A DNA stretch of 39,177 bases from Candidatus Nanopelagicales bacterium (GTDB lineage Bacteria; Actinomycetota; Actinomycetes; S36-B12; CAIYMF01). A program made the translations under genes and the position numbers. The notes beneath the pieces were generated by a model. That model was not told the origin of the DNA, ran no database searches, and saw only the letters and a program-made list of their open reading frames with translations. Of this stretch, positions 16,400 to 23,690 are shown one piece after another (position 1 is the stretch's first letter; every line of letters begins with the position of its first letter). Location of the stretch: positions 1-39,177 of the forward strand of contig JANXWJ010000155.1 of assembly GCA_025351185.1 (NCBI GenBank), written 5' to 3'.

Positions 16400-16997
16400 G
16401 TCCCGATCTGGTCGTGCACGTGCTGATCGATCACGGCGCTGAGGGCGTCGAATGCGGTCATCATGGCGCCGCTCGCGTCGAGGTTGTCGACGGTCGCGAC
16501 CTTGGTGCCGCCCTTGATGTGTCCGGCCTCCACCCGGGAGTGCGCGCTCTGGGAGGACCCGTCATAGACCGTGAGGGTCGCCATAGCGGCCGTCGCCTTC
16601 GCGGGCCCCCGTCGATGCTGCTGACCGTGAGCTCGGTCAGCGCAGCCATGCTCCCGTCGCGGCCCGCCATCGCGGCGTCCCACGCGTCCTTCTGCAGCTT
16701 CGCCTGAGCCGGGTCTCCGAGTGCCGCGACCGCGACGTACATGTTGGCGACACCGGCGTCGGCCAGCCAGGCCGACAGCGCGTTGCTTGCGGTGTCCTGC
16801 TGGTGGGTCGCGGACACGATCTCGTCCGCTGCCGCGCGGGCCTGCGACAGGCCGTACGTCGCCGCACCGACCCAGATCTGCCACAGGGAGCAGATCGCTG
16901 CAACGAGCGTGAAGAGCCGTTGCTTGACGGTCATGGAGCGACGCGTCGTGCGTGAGGAGGCGCTGTGGTCGCTGGAGGACGGACGGTGGTCGGTCAT
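16400..16997 (-). pseudogene. Remnant of a methyl-accepting chemotaxis-type receptor gene (N-terminal sensor part)
   Basis: From ATG 16997 the frame encodes a cytoplasmic start, one transmembrane helix (RLFTLVAAICSLWQIWVGAA) and an Ala-rich helical extracytoplasmic domain like the four-helix-bundle sensor of chemoreceptors. At a C5 run (16606-16610, plus strand) the frame breaks. The sequence then continues in the next frame through KATAAMATLTVYDG and VDNLDASGAMMTAFDALSAV to about 16405, where it stops resembling a protein. The second transmembrane helix, HAMP and signalling domain are absent, and the agmatinase gene follows at once. A deletion plus a homopolymer frameshift explains the picture. 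The chemoreceptor assignment rests on architecture and is moderate. Confidence 0.65.
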
Positions 16998-17090
16998 GGG
17001 TGATGCGCTCCGTCGGGTCGTGGGCGAGCGGGAGTTGCTCGGCCACCCATCGGCAGCGAACCGGCAGTCCTGAGGAATCTCAGCCCGGCA

Positions 17091-17978
17091 TCACGCCGAC
17101 GCCGCCCAGTGACCCGGCGCGCGCAGCGGTGGTGCCACCGATGTCGCGGTGTCGCCTCGCGCAGAATCGAGCTGCGACTGGAGCAGGAACAGTGCTCCGC
17201 GCAGGTCGGCTGCGCCGAGATCCGCTCCACGCAGGTCGGCTCCGATCAGGTCAGCGCGACGCAGGTCCGCGCCAGTCAGGTCCGCACCGACGAGCAGCGC
17301 ACCGCGCAGGCTCGCGCCACGCAGATCGAGGCCTCGCAGGTCTTGCCCGACGAGGTCGGCACCCCGATGGTCGACGGAGTACGCCGGTTGGTCTCTACGG
17401 ACCACATCGCTGGCCCGCAGCAGCAGCGCGTTGACCACACTCCGCAGCCCGGCCACGTCGAGCGCCGCAAGCACGTGGGGTGCCTCGTCGGTCAACCGCA
17501 GCACGTCGTCGTAGGCCGCGCCGAGCTCGTCGTGCAGCGGCAGCGCCCGACTCCAGGTGAGGGCCTCGGCGGTGTAGCGCAGCAGCTCGTGCAGAAATCG
17601 CATCGCAGGGAAGACCTCGCCCATCAGGTCGGCGACCTCGGGCGAGCTGCGCCAGTCATGTCCTCCGAACGTCACCTGCGTGACGTGCTGCCCTGCCCCG
17701 AAGCAGTCATAGACCGTGCAGCCGACGAATCCGCGGTCTCGCAGCTCCAGGTGGATGCCGCAGCGAAAGCTCTGTGCGAGATGCGGGCAGGGGTGACCCG
17801 CGGCCTTGTCGATCGCGAACTCGGTCGATGCCGCGAACGCAGGGACCACACAGCACAGCGCAGCACACTGCGAACAATCGGCGCGAAAGCGCGGTGACGT
17901 CACGGCCAGCCGCAGGAGGCGTCGACCGTCGACGGCGCCATCGGGGGCGACGCGCGGATCCTCATCGATTCCGGACAT
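17091..17978 (-). CDS. Pentapeptide-repeat protein with N-terminal cysteine cluster
   Basis: A 295-residue protein with two parts. Residues about 33-100 hold a cluster of cysteines and histidines (CSQCAALCC, HPCPHL, FRCGIHL, GFVGCTVYDC), which suggests a metal or Fe-S site. Residues about 205-270 are a run of A(D/N)LxG pentapeptides (GADLVGQDLRGLDLRGASLRG and onward), which fold as a right-handed square helix. The helical region between them carries no known motif. The start is ATG 17978 with GGAGG 4 nt upstream. Pentapeptide proteins can mimic DNA and protect gyrase, but the repeat run here is short, and the Cys cluster points to something else. The function is unknown. Confidence 0.85.
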   Translation of the reverse strand: MSGIDEDPRVAPDGAVDGRRLLRLAVTSPRFRADCSQCAALCCVVPAFAASTEFAIDKAAGHPCPHLAQSFRCGIHLELRDRGFVGCTVYDCFGAGQHVTQVTFGGHDWRSSPEVADLMGEVFPAMRFLHELLRYTAEALTWSRALPLHDELGAAYDDVLRLTDEAPHVLAALDVAGLRSVVNALLLRASDVVRRDQPAYSVDHRGADLVGQDLRGLDLRGASLRGALLVGADLTGADLRRADLIGADLRGADLGAADLRGALFLLQSQLDSARGDTATSVAPPLRAPGHWAASA

Positions 17979-18027
17979 GGAGCCTCCGCGCGCACCCGCG
18001 GCTCAGGTGGCCACGATGGTCGCCCTC

Positions 18028-18033
18028 TATCCT
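18028..18033 (+). promoter_or_regulatory. Possible -10 box (TATCCT) of the kinase-aminotransferase gene
   Basis: TATCCT lies about 55 nt before the chosen ATG at 18088, leaving room for a short leader with its own ribosome site. No clear -35. Confidence 0.35.
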
Positions 18034-18087
18034 CCTCCCGAACCGTCTGTGCAACGACGCGCGACGGCACGGCAGCAGGGACGGACG

Positions 18088-21003
18088 ATGCAGGTCGACG
18101 GCAGCCCGCTCGAGGTGGCCCCACGGCCCACCACAGACGCCGAGCTGGCAGTACGCCTCGCCCGCGAGATCTACGGCGTCGAGGGCTCGGTCCGCGAGCT
18201 CGGCAGCCAGCAGGACCGCAACTTCCGGATCGACTCCGCGGGTGGTCGCTACGTCGTCAAGGTGGCCAACCGCGGCTGGGGCCGATCCGCGATCGAGGCG
18301 CAGAACGCTGCGCTGCTCCTGCTCGCCGCGATCGGCACCGGGTTCACGGCACCGGAGCCCGTCGCCGGCCTCGACGGTGGCCTCCTGCACGAGGTCACCG
18401 ACGGGGCGGAGCAGCTCCCTCTGCGGCTGCTCACCTACGTCGAGGGAAGCCAGCTGTCCGACACCCGGCACCTCGCACCCGTCGTCGTGGCCGACCTCGG
18501 TCGGCTCGCCGGGCGCGTCTCGGCCGCTCTCTCCGGCTTCGACCACCCGGGCCTGGACCGAGCCGTGCAGTGGGACCTGCGTCGCGCCGACGAGGTCGTG
18601 GCGCTGCTGCTCGGGTCGATCTCGGACCCCGACCGGCGCGCACTCATCGCCGATGTCGCGACCCGGGCATCCCAACAACTCGAGACGGTCTCGGCCGGGC
18701 TGCGGGTGCAGGCGATCCACGGTGACATCACCGACGACAACGTGGTGGGTGACCGCGACGACGCGGGCCGCGTGCGTCCGCACGGTGTCATCGACTTCGG
18801 TGACCTGTGCCGCAGCTGGATCGTGGGCGACCTTGCCGTCACCTGCTCCTCGGTCCTGAGACACGACGGTGACGACCCCTTCAGCGTGCTTCCGGCGATC
18901 CTCGCCTTCCACGACGTGGTGCCGCTCACCGACGACGACGTCGCTGCCCTCTGGCCACTGATCGTGCTGCGTGGTGTGGTCCTGGTGGCGAGCAGCGAGC
19001 ACCAGGCCGCACTCGACCCCGACAACGACGGCCTGCTCGGCCCCCTCGAGGACGAGTGGCGCATCGTGCACGCGGCACGTGCAGTCGACTTCGACCTTGC
19101 GGAGGCGGTGATCCGATCGGCTCTCGGCTGGGGCCCCACCCCTCGCCACCGGGCCGCTCACGAGGCCATCGGCCGTGCCGGTCTCCTCCTGCGCGAGACC
19201 CCGGGCGTCGTCGACCTGTCGGTCACGAGCACCGCCCTGCACTCGGGGCGCTTCCTGGCCGCCGGAGCGGAGGTCGCGGTGCTCACGGAGGCTGCAGCTA
19301 CCGGCGCGGCGAGCACGCGCTGGGCAGAGCCGCGCCTCACCCGCACCGTGCTCGACAGCACGGACGAGCCCGAGACGGTCGCTCTCGGGGTCAACCTCGC
19401 TCTTCCACGCGGCAGCGCCGTCCTCGCGCCGTGGGACGGCGTCGTCGCATCCGTTGTCGGACCTGCCGTCGCGCTCGAGCACGAGAGCGGTGCACACCTG
19501 GCGTTGCGCGGGATCCGAGCGTCGGTGGCACAGGGTGATCGAGTCGGCCGGGGCTCGCTGCTCGGCACTGTCGCCGACAACGCCCTGCGCGTGCAGCTCT
19601 GCGTCGACAGCGCGCTCCAGCCTCCGGAGTTCGCCACGCCGACGACAGCCGGCGGATGGCTGACGCTGTGCCCGGACCCGTCGCCGTTGCTCGGCACCGA
19701 TGTCGCCGCACCCACGACCGACCCGAACCACCTGCTGCGCCGCCGTCGGGAGGCGCTGGCCGCCGTCCAGGAGAGCTACTACGACTCTCCGATGCGGATC
19801 GAGCGCGGCTGGCGTCACCATCTCGTGGATACCGATGCGCGGGCCTACGTCGACATGGTCAACAACGTCGCGGCGATCGGCCACGGTCACCCACGGTTGG
19901 CCGACGCGGTCGAGCGCCAGCTGAGGACCCTCAACACCAACTCCCGGTTCCACTATGCCGCGATCGCCGAGTTCTCCGAGCGGTTGGCCGCGCTCGCGCC
20001 GGAGGGGCTCGACCAGGTGTTCCTCGTCAACAGCGGGTCTGAGGCGGTCGACCTCGCCCTGCGGATGGCGCAGGCCGTGACGGGCCGCCAGGACGTCGTC
20101 GCAGTGCACGAGGCCTACCACGGCTGGACCGCGCTGTCGGACGCCGTGACCACGTCGCTCTACGACAACCCCGCGGCACTGGAGAACCGGCCGGACTGGG
20201 TGCACCTCGCCGCGGCCCCCAACTCCTTCCGCGGCCGCTTCCGAGGTGCGGAGGTCGGGGGATACGCCATCGAGATCCGTGAGCTCATGGATCGCCTCGC
20301 GTCCGAGGGTCGTCCACCGGCGGCGTACATCTGCGAGCCGCTGCTGGGCAATGCGGGTGGCGTCGTGCTGCCCGAGGGCTATCTGGCCGCGGCCTACGAC
20401 GCCGTCCGCTCCGTCGGTGGCCTCGCGATCGCCGACGAGGTGCAGGTGGGCTATGGCCGCACCGGTCATCACTGGTGGGCCTATGAGATGCACGGCGTGA
20501 CCCCGGACTTCATCACCATCGCCAAGGCGATGGGCAACGGCCACCCGCTGGGCGCGGTCATCACCACTCGCGCGATCGCGGAGTCGTTCCGGACCACCGG
20601 CTCGTTCTTCTCCTCCGCCGGCGGCAGCCCCGTGTCGTGCATCACCGGCCTGACGGTGCTCGACGTGATCGCCGACGAAGACCTGCAGGCCAATGCCGCG
20701 ACGGTCGGTGACCGCATGATCGCCCGTTGCCGGGAGCTGATGACCCGCTATCCGATCATCGGCGCCGTGCACGGCATGGGGCTCTACCTCGGGGTCGAGC
20801 TGGTGCGGGACCGGCAGACGCTCGATCCGGCGACTGCCGAGTGCTATGCCATCTGCGATCGACTTCGCGAGCTCGGGATCATCGTGCAGCCCACCGGAGA
20901 ACGCGCGAACGTCCTCAAGCTCAAGCCGCCGATGTGCCTCACTGTCACCAGCGCCGACTTCGTCGTCGAGTCCCTCGAGACGGTCCTGCGTGACGGCTGG
21001 TAG
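18088..21003 (+). CDS. Kinase / M23-like / class III aminotransferase-fold fusion (probable hydroxy-amine kinase plus phospho-lyase)
   Basis: A 971-residue protein with three modules. Residues about 20-340 are an APH/choline-kinase-type kinase, with catalytic HGDITDDN (H211, D213, N218) and metal-binding HGVIDFGD (D236). Residues about 400-530 resemble an M23 peptidase fold (APWDGVVASVV at 447) but lack its HxxxD and HxH zinc ligands. Residues about 560-971 are a class III PLP enzyme with D783 in IADEVQVGYGRTG and Schiff-base lysine K813 in IAKAMGNGHPLG. Animal hydroxylysine kinase and phosphohydroxylysine/phosphoethanolamine lyases are homologues of the two ends, and bacterial fusions of them are known. 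The likely chemistry is therefore phosphorylation and then elimination of phosphate and ammonia from an amino alcohol. I chose ATG 18088 (AGGGA 7 nt upstream); ATG 18016 is an alternative. Confidence 0.88.
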   Translation: MQVDGSPLEVAPRPTTDAELAVRLAREIYGVEGSVRELGSQQDRNFRIDSAGGRYVVKVANRGWGRSAIEAQNAALLLLAAIGTGFTAPEPVAGLDGGLLHEVTDGAEQLPLRLLTYVEGSQLSDTRHLAPVVVADLGRLAGRVSAALSGFDHPGLDRAVQWDLRRADEVVALLLGSISDPDRRALIADVATRASQQLETVSAGLRVQAIHGDITDDNVVGDRDDAGRVRPHGVIDFGDLCRSWIVGDLAVTCSSVLRHDGDDPFSVLPAILAFHDVVPLTDDDVAALWPLIVLRGVVLVASSEHQAALDPDNDGLLGPLEDEWRIVHAARAVDFDLAEAVIRSALGWGPTPRHRAAHEAIGRAGLLLRETPGVVDLSVTSTALHSGRFLAAGAEVAVLTEAAATGAASTRWAEPRLTRTVLDSTDEPETVALGVNLALPRGSAVLAPWDGVVASVVGPAVALEHESGAHLALRGIRASVAQGDRVGRGSLLGTVADNALRVQLCVDSALQPPEFATPTTAGGWLTLCPDPSPLLGTDVAAPTTDPNHLLRRRREALAAVQESYYDSPMRIERGWRHHLVDTDARAYVDMVNNVAAIGHGHPRLADAVERQLRTLNTNSRFHYAAIAEFSERLAALAPEGLDQVFLVNSGSEAVDLALRMAQAVTGRQDVVAVHEAYHGWTALSDAVTTSLYDNPAALENRPDWVHLAAAPNSFRGRFRGAEVGGYAIEIRELMDRLASEGRPPAAYICEPLLGNAGGVVLPEGYLAAAYDAVRSVGGLAIADEVQVGYGRTGHHWWAYEMHGVTPDFITIAKAMGNGHPLGAVITTRAIAESFRTTGSFFSSAGGSPVSCITGLTVLDVIADEDLQANAATVGDRMIARCRELMTRYPIIGAVHGMGLYLGVELVRDRQTLDPATAECYAICDRLRELGIIVQPTGERANVLKLKPPMCLTVTSADFVVESLETVLRDGW

Positions 21004-21048
21004 CCGAGCCTTCCGAGTGCATACGTCGCGGCTGCGACCAGCCGTCGT

Positions 21049-21813
21049 TCAGCGCAACGGCAACGGCTGCGTCGGGCAGCGCGACAGCACGCGGCGCATC
21101 TCGTCGCGCTCACCGGCCGTGACCCAGATGCCATACCTGACCTTCACTGCGATCTGGCGTGCGACGTAGGCGCAGCGGTAGGCATGCCGTGGCGGGAGCC
21201 AGGTGGCGGCGTCGCCGTCACCCTTCGCCTGGTTGGCCGCTCCCCCGACCGCCAGCAGGTTGAGCGGGTCGTTGGCGAACTCGGTCCTCCGGCCGACCGA
21301 GAGCTGCTGCGCACCCTTCTGCCAGGCGTCGCCGAGCGCGACCACGTGGTCGATCTGGACAAGGGCGCTCGTGGCGACACCGCGGACGAAGTCGATCTGC
21401 TGTCCCGTGTAGGGATCGGAGATCACCCCTGAGCTGACGACGCAGTTCGGCGACGACGCACGGAAGACGACGCGGCTCAGGTCACGACGCAGGATGTCGT
21501 TGCGTGTGTCGCAGCCGTTGTGATCGACATCGGGCCAGCGCGTGCCGAATGCGGAGCGGCGATAGCCCGTCATCGGCGCCCGACCCTTCACCGGCAGCCG
21601 GGCGAGCGCCGCCAACGCCGCACCACCGGTCGGTGGCGCTGCGGTCGGGATGGCGCCCGTGGGAGGCGCGAGCGACCTCGACGGCTCGGGTGCCGAACTG
21701 CTCGCACTCGTCGGGCCCTGCGGCGTGCGACTTGGGCCCGGCCCAGCCGTGCATGACGCACACGTCGCCACTACGAGCATCATCGTGAGAGCAGTGCGGG
21801 CGACGACTCTCAC
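21049..21813 (-). CDS. Secreted HNH-type nuclease (DUF1524/GmrSD-like)
   Basis: A 254-residue protein with a hydrophobic N-terminus (VVARTALTMMLVVATCASC) that looks like a signal peptide, perhaps of a lipoprotein although the lipobox is imperfect. A Ser/Pro-rich linker to about residue 75 follows, then a nuclease domain. The domain has the HNH features of the DUF1524 family: QIDHVVALGDAW, NDPLNLLAV and NQAKGDGDAATWLPP, plus cysteines that may form disulfides. Secreted members are common in actinobacteria, where they may degrade extracellular DNA. I chose GTG 21813, which overlaps the TGA of the EAL remnant (GTGA); an upstream ATG at 21849 lies inside that remnant. No toxin delivery domain or immunity gene is visible. 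Confidence 0.82.
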   Translation of the reverse strand: MRVVARTALTMMLVVATCASCTAGPGPSRTPQGPTSASSSAPEPSRSLAPPTGAIPTAAPPTGGAALAALARLPVKGRAPMTGYRRSAFGTRWPDVDHNGCDTRNDILRRDLSRVVFRASSPNCVVSSGVISDPYTGQQIDFVRGVATSALVQIDHVVALGDAWQKGAQQLSVGRRTEFANDPLNLLAVGGAANQAKGDGDAATWLPPRHAYRCAYVARQIAVKVRYGIWVTAGERDEMRRVLSRCPTQPLPLR

Positions 21814-21980
21814 GGCAGCAGAGCGGTGGCCAGCGGTCCACGCATCCACTCGACGTCGTCGTCCAAGGGCATCGGCCGGGCATAGAGATGGCCCTGGCCG
21901 AAGTCACAACCCATGCCGCGCAGCAGGTCGGTCTGCTCCACGGTCTCGATGCCCTCGGCGACCGCGCGCAGGTCGAGAGC
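21810..21980 (-). pseudogene. C-terminal remnant of an EAL (c-di-GMP phosphodiesterase) domain
   Basis: About 57 residues match the end of EAL domains: AVAEGIETVEQTDLLRGMGCDFGQGHLYARPM, written here in parts as AVAEGIETVEQ, GCDFGQGHLYARPM and the tail to TGA 21810. The EAL motif itself and the catalytic residues upstream are gone, and nothing between 21980 and the PPK2 gene restores them. The stop overlaps the GTG of the HNH gene, so the original gene was probably in an operon with it. Confidence 0.8.
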
Positions 21981-22186
21981 GCCTGCAGGTCCGGGTCGGC
22001 TTGCGGGCTCGATGCCCCCCAGCGTCATGTGGCTCACCGTGGAGCACCTGATCGAGCGTGTCCGGCCGACCTGCGGCCCTGCCGCGGCAGGTCGCGCTCA
22101 GGTGGGTGGTCAGGGCCGAATCTTGAGCCTGCGGTGAGCCTGGGACGTTTCCCGTCGTGCAGCACGGAGATCGCGACCTCCGGCGG
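21981..22186. other. Spacer left by gene decay
   Basis: About 206 nt between the EAL remnant and the PPK2 stop. No coding frame or RNA gene is recognisable; it may be diverged EAL-gene sequence. Confidence 0.3.
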
Positions 22187-23035
22187 TCAGCGCTCGACCC
22201 GATAGCGCAGAGGCACGAAGTTCTGGCTGTCGATGGGCGGTCGCACATACGCCCGCTCCTGCTTGGGCGGCAGGACGATCTCGTCATGGTCGATCGGCTG
22301 GTAGGGCACGAGCGAGAGCAGGTGCGAGATGAGGTTGAGCCGCGCCGTCTTCTTGTCCTCGGCGTCCACGACGTACCAGGGGTTCTCCCTGGTGTCGGTG
22401 TAGGCGAACATCTGGTCCTTCGCCTCGGCGTAGTCGACCCACCGGGCCTGCGCCTCGACGTCCATGGGCGAGAGCTTCCAGCGCCTCGCCGGGTCGTCGA
22501 TGCGCGACTGGAACCGCTTGCGCTGCTCCTCATCCGAGATCGAGAGCCAGTACTTCACCAGCATGATGCCGTCACGGACGAGCGTCTTCTCCAGGATCGG
22601 GCACACCCGCATGAAGTACTCGTACTCCTCGTCGGTGCAGAAACCCATCACCCGCTCGACACCGCCGCGGTTGTACCAGGAGCGGTCGAAGATGACGATC
22701 TCACCGGCCGCCGGCAGCTCGGCGACGTAGCGTTGGAAGTACCACTGGGTCCGCTGGCGCTCGGTGGGAGCAGGCAGTGCGACGACGCGGCAATAGCGGG
22801 GGTTCATCTCATACGTCATCCGGCGGATGATGCCGCCCTTGCCTGCGGTGTCGCGGCCTTCCATGATCACGACCAGCCGCTGACCGCTCGCCCGGATCCA
22901 CTCCTGCATGGCGACGAGCTCGGTCTGCAGCCGTGAGAGCTCGCGCTCGTAGTCCTTCTTGCTGATCGTGAGAATCCCGTCGGCCTCGTCACGCACGGGC
23001 TTCCTGGCCGGCTTCTTGCTCGCGTTCTTGGTCAC
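22187..23035 (-). CDS. ppk2: Polyphosphate kinase 2
   Basis: A 282-residue cytoplasmic PPK2-family enzyme that transfers phosphate between polyphosphate and nucleotides. The Walker A motif is MEGRDTAGKGG (59-68, K66), Walker B is IFDRSWYNR (D117, R118), and the lid region WYFQRYVAELP / VRDGIMLVKYWLSIS matches class I PPK2. Together with the single domain this suggests nucleoside diphosphate phosphorylation at the expense of polyP; the class call is inference. A Lys-rich N-terminus precedes the core. The start is GTG 23035 behind a leaderless -10 box. A cupin gene lies upstream on the same strand but is separated by that promoter. Confidence 0.93.
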   Translation of the reverse strand: MTKNASKKPARKPVRDEADGILTISKKDYERELSRLQTELVAMQEWIRASGQRLVVIMEGRDTAGKGGIIRRMTYEMNPRYCRVVALPAPTERQRTQWYFQRYVAELPAAGEIVIFDRSWYNRGGVERVMGFCTDEEYEYFMRVCPILEKTLVRDGIMLVKYWLSISDEEQRKRFQSRIDDPARRWKLSPMDVEAQARWVDYAEAKDQMFAYTDTRENPWYVVDAEDKKTARLNLISHLLSLVPYQPIDHDEIVLPPKQERAYVRPPIDSQNFVPLRYRVER

Positions 23036-23041
23036 GCAGGC

Positions 23042-23047
23042 AACCTA
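23042..23047 (-). promoter_or_regulatory. -10 box for a leaderless transcript (TAGGTT)
   Basis: TAGGTT on the minus strand, 6 nt before the GTG at 23035. Same hexamer and spacing as the box before the agmatinase-family gene. Confidence 0.6.
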
Positions 23048-23099
23048 GTGGCCGCGCCGCAGGCGTGGCGGGGGTACGCCGGAGCACCGGTGCCGGTGG

Positions 23100-23513
23100 T
23101 CACACGGGCCCGGCGACGTAGTCGTCGTCGTCCGCGGGACCGACGAGCTCCATCGGACGGTAGGTGTAGAAGAACTCCACGCCATCGGGGCCGACGTCGC
23201 TCACGGCATGGGCCGCACCAGGAGGCACGTAGACGTAGGAGCCCTCGTCGACCCGCTCGCCGAGCATCACGCAGGACCCGCGGGTGATGAACATGTGGTG
23301 ATGTGCGCCGTGGTGGGTGTGCTCGGGCTTCTCGCTGCCAGCCTCCACCTGGATGAGACCGATCACGACCGCCCCGTGCTGCCACAGCACCTTGTGGGTG
23401 GCGCCGTCGATTCCGCGCAGCTCTTCCCACGGCTCGGCGGCGAGAGCGGCTGCGGTGCGGACGAGCACCCTGCCAAGGTCGTCGCGACCGTTGTCGACAG
23501 GTGACGGGCCCAT
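23100..23513 (-). CDS. Cupin-domain protein
   Basis: A 137-residue single-cupin protein. The metal-binding motif 1 is visible in EHTHHGAHHHMFITRG (several His and a following Gly), and motif 2 in YVPPGAAHAVSDVGPDGVEFF. ATG 23513 has AAGGAG 5 nt upstream. It may be a small metal-dependent enzyme or a ligand sensor; no partner suggests which. It reads toward PPK2 with a 64-nt gap. Confidence 0.85.
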   Translation of the reverse strand: MGPSPVDNGRDDLGRVLVRTAAALAAEPWEELRGIDGATHKVLWQHGAVVIGLIQVEAGSEKPEHTHHGAHHHMFITRGSCVMLGERVDEGSYVYVPPGAAHAVSDVGPDGVEFFYTYRPMELVGPADDDDYVAGPV

Positions 23514-23637
23514 GGTGACTCCTTCGCGTTCGGTCCGGCAGGACGAACCTAACCGCCTCGCGGGCGCGTGTCCTGGCCTCGGCAGGTTCGACGGCCTCCC
23601 TGGCCGATGGACACCCCATCCAGAGCACGGGCGCGCC

Positions 23638-23643
23638 TACCAT
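23638..23643 (+). promoter_or_regulatory. Possible -10 box (TACCAT) of the S8 protease gene
   Basis: TACCAT lies 47 nt before the GTG at 23691, which has its own GGGAG ribosome site. No recognisable -35. Confidence 0.35.
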
Positions 23644-23690
23644 GGCTGTGCGCGCCGACCGGGTGACGCCCTCGAGCCAGGGAGCATCGT

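Noticed and set aside
19426-19680. Active M23 endopeptidase inside the fusion protein
   Set aside because: The HxxxD and HxH zinc ligands are absent and the protein has no export signal.
17962-20772. A 936-codon open frame on the minus strand
   Set aside because: It lies wholly antisense to the kinase-aminotransferase gene, which has clear motifs; high GC keeps antisense frames open.
21049-21813. Polymorphic toxin or phage-defence nuclease
   Set aside because: The HNH protein has an export signal and no immunity gene, delivery domain or partner defence gene.
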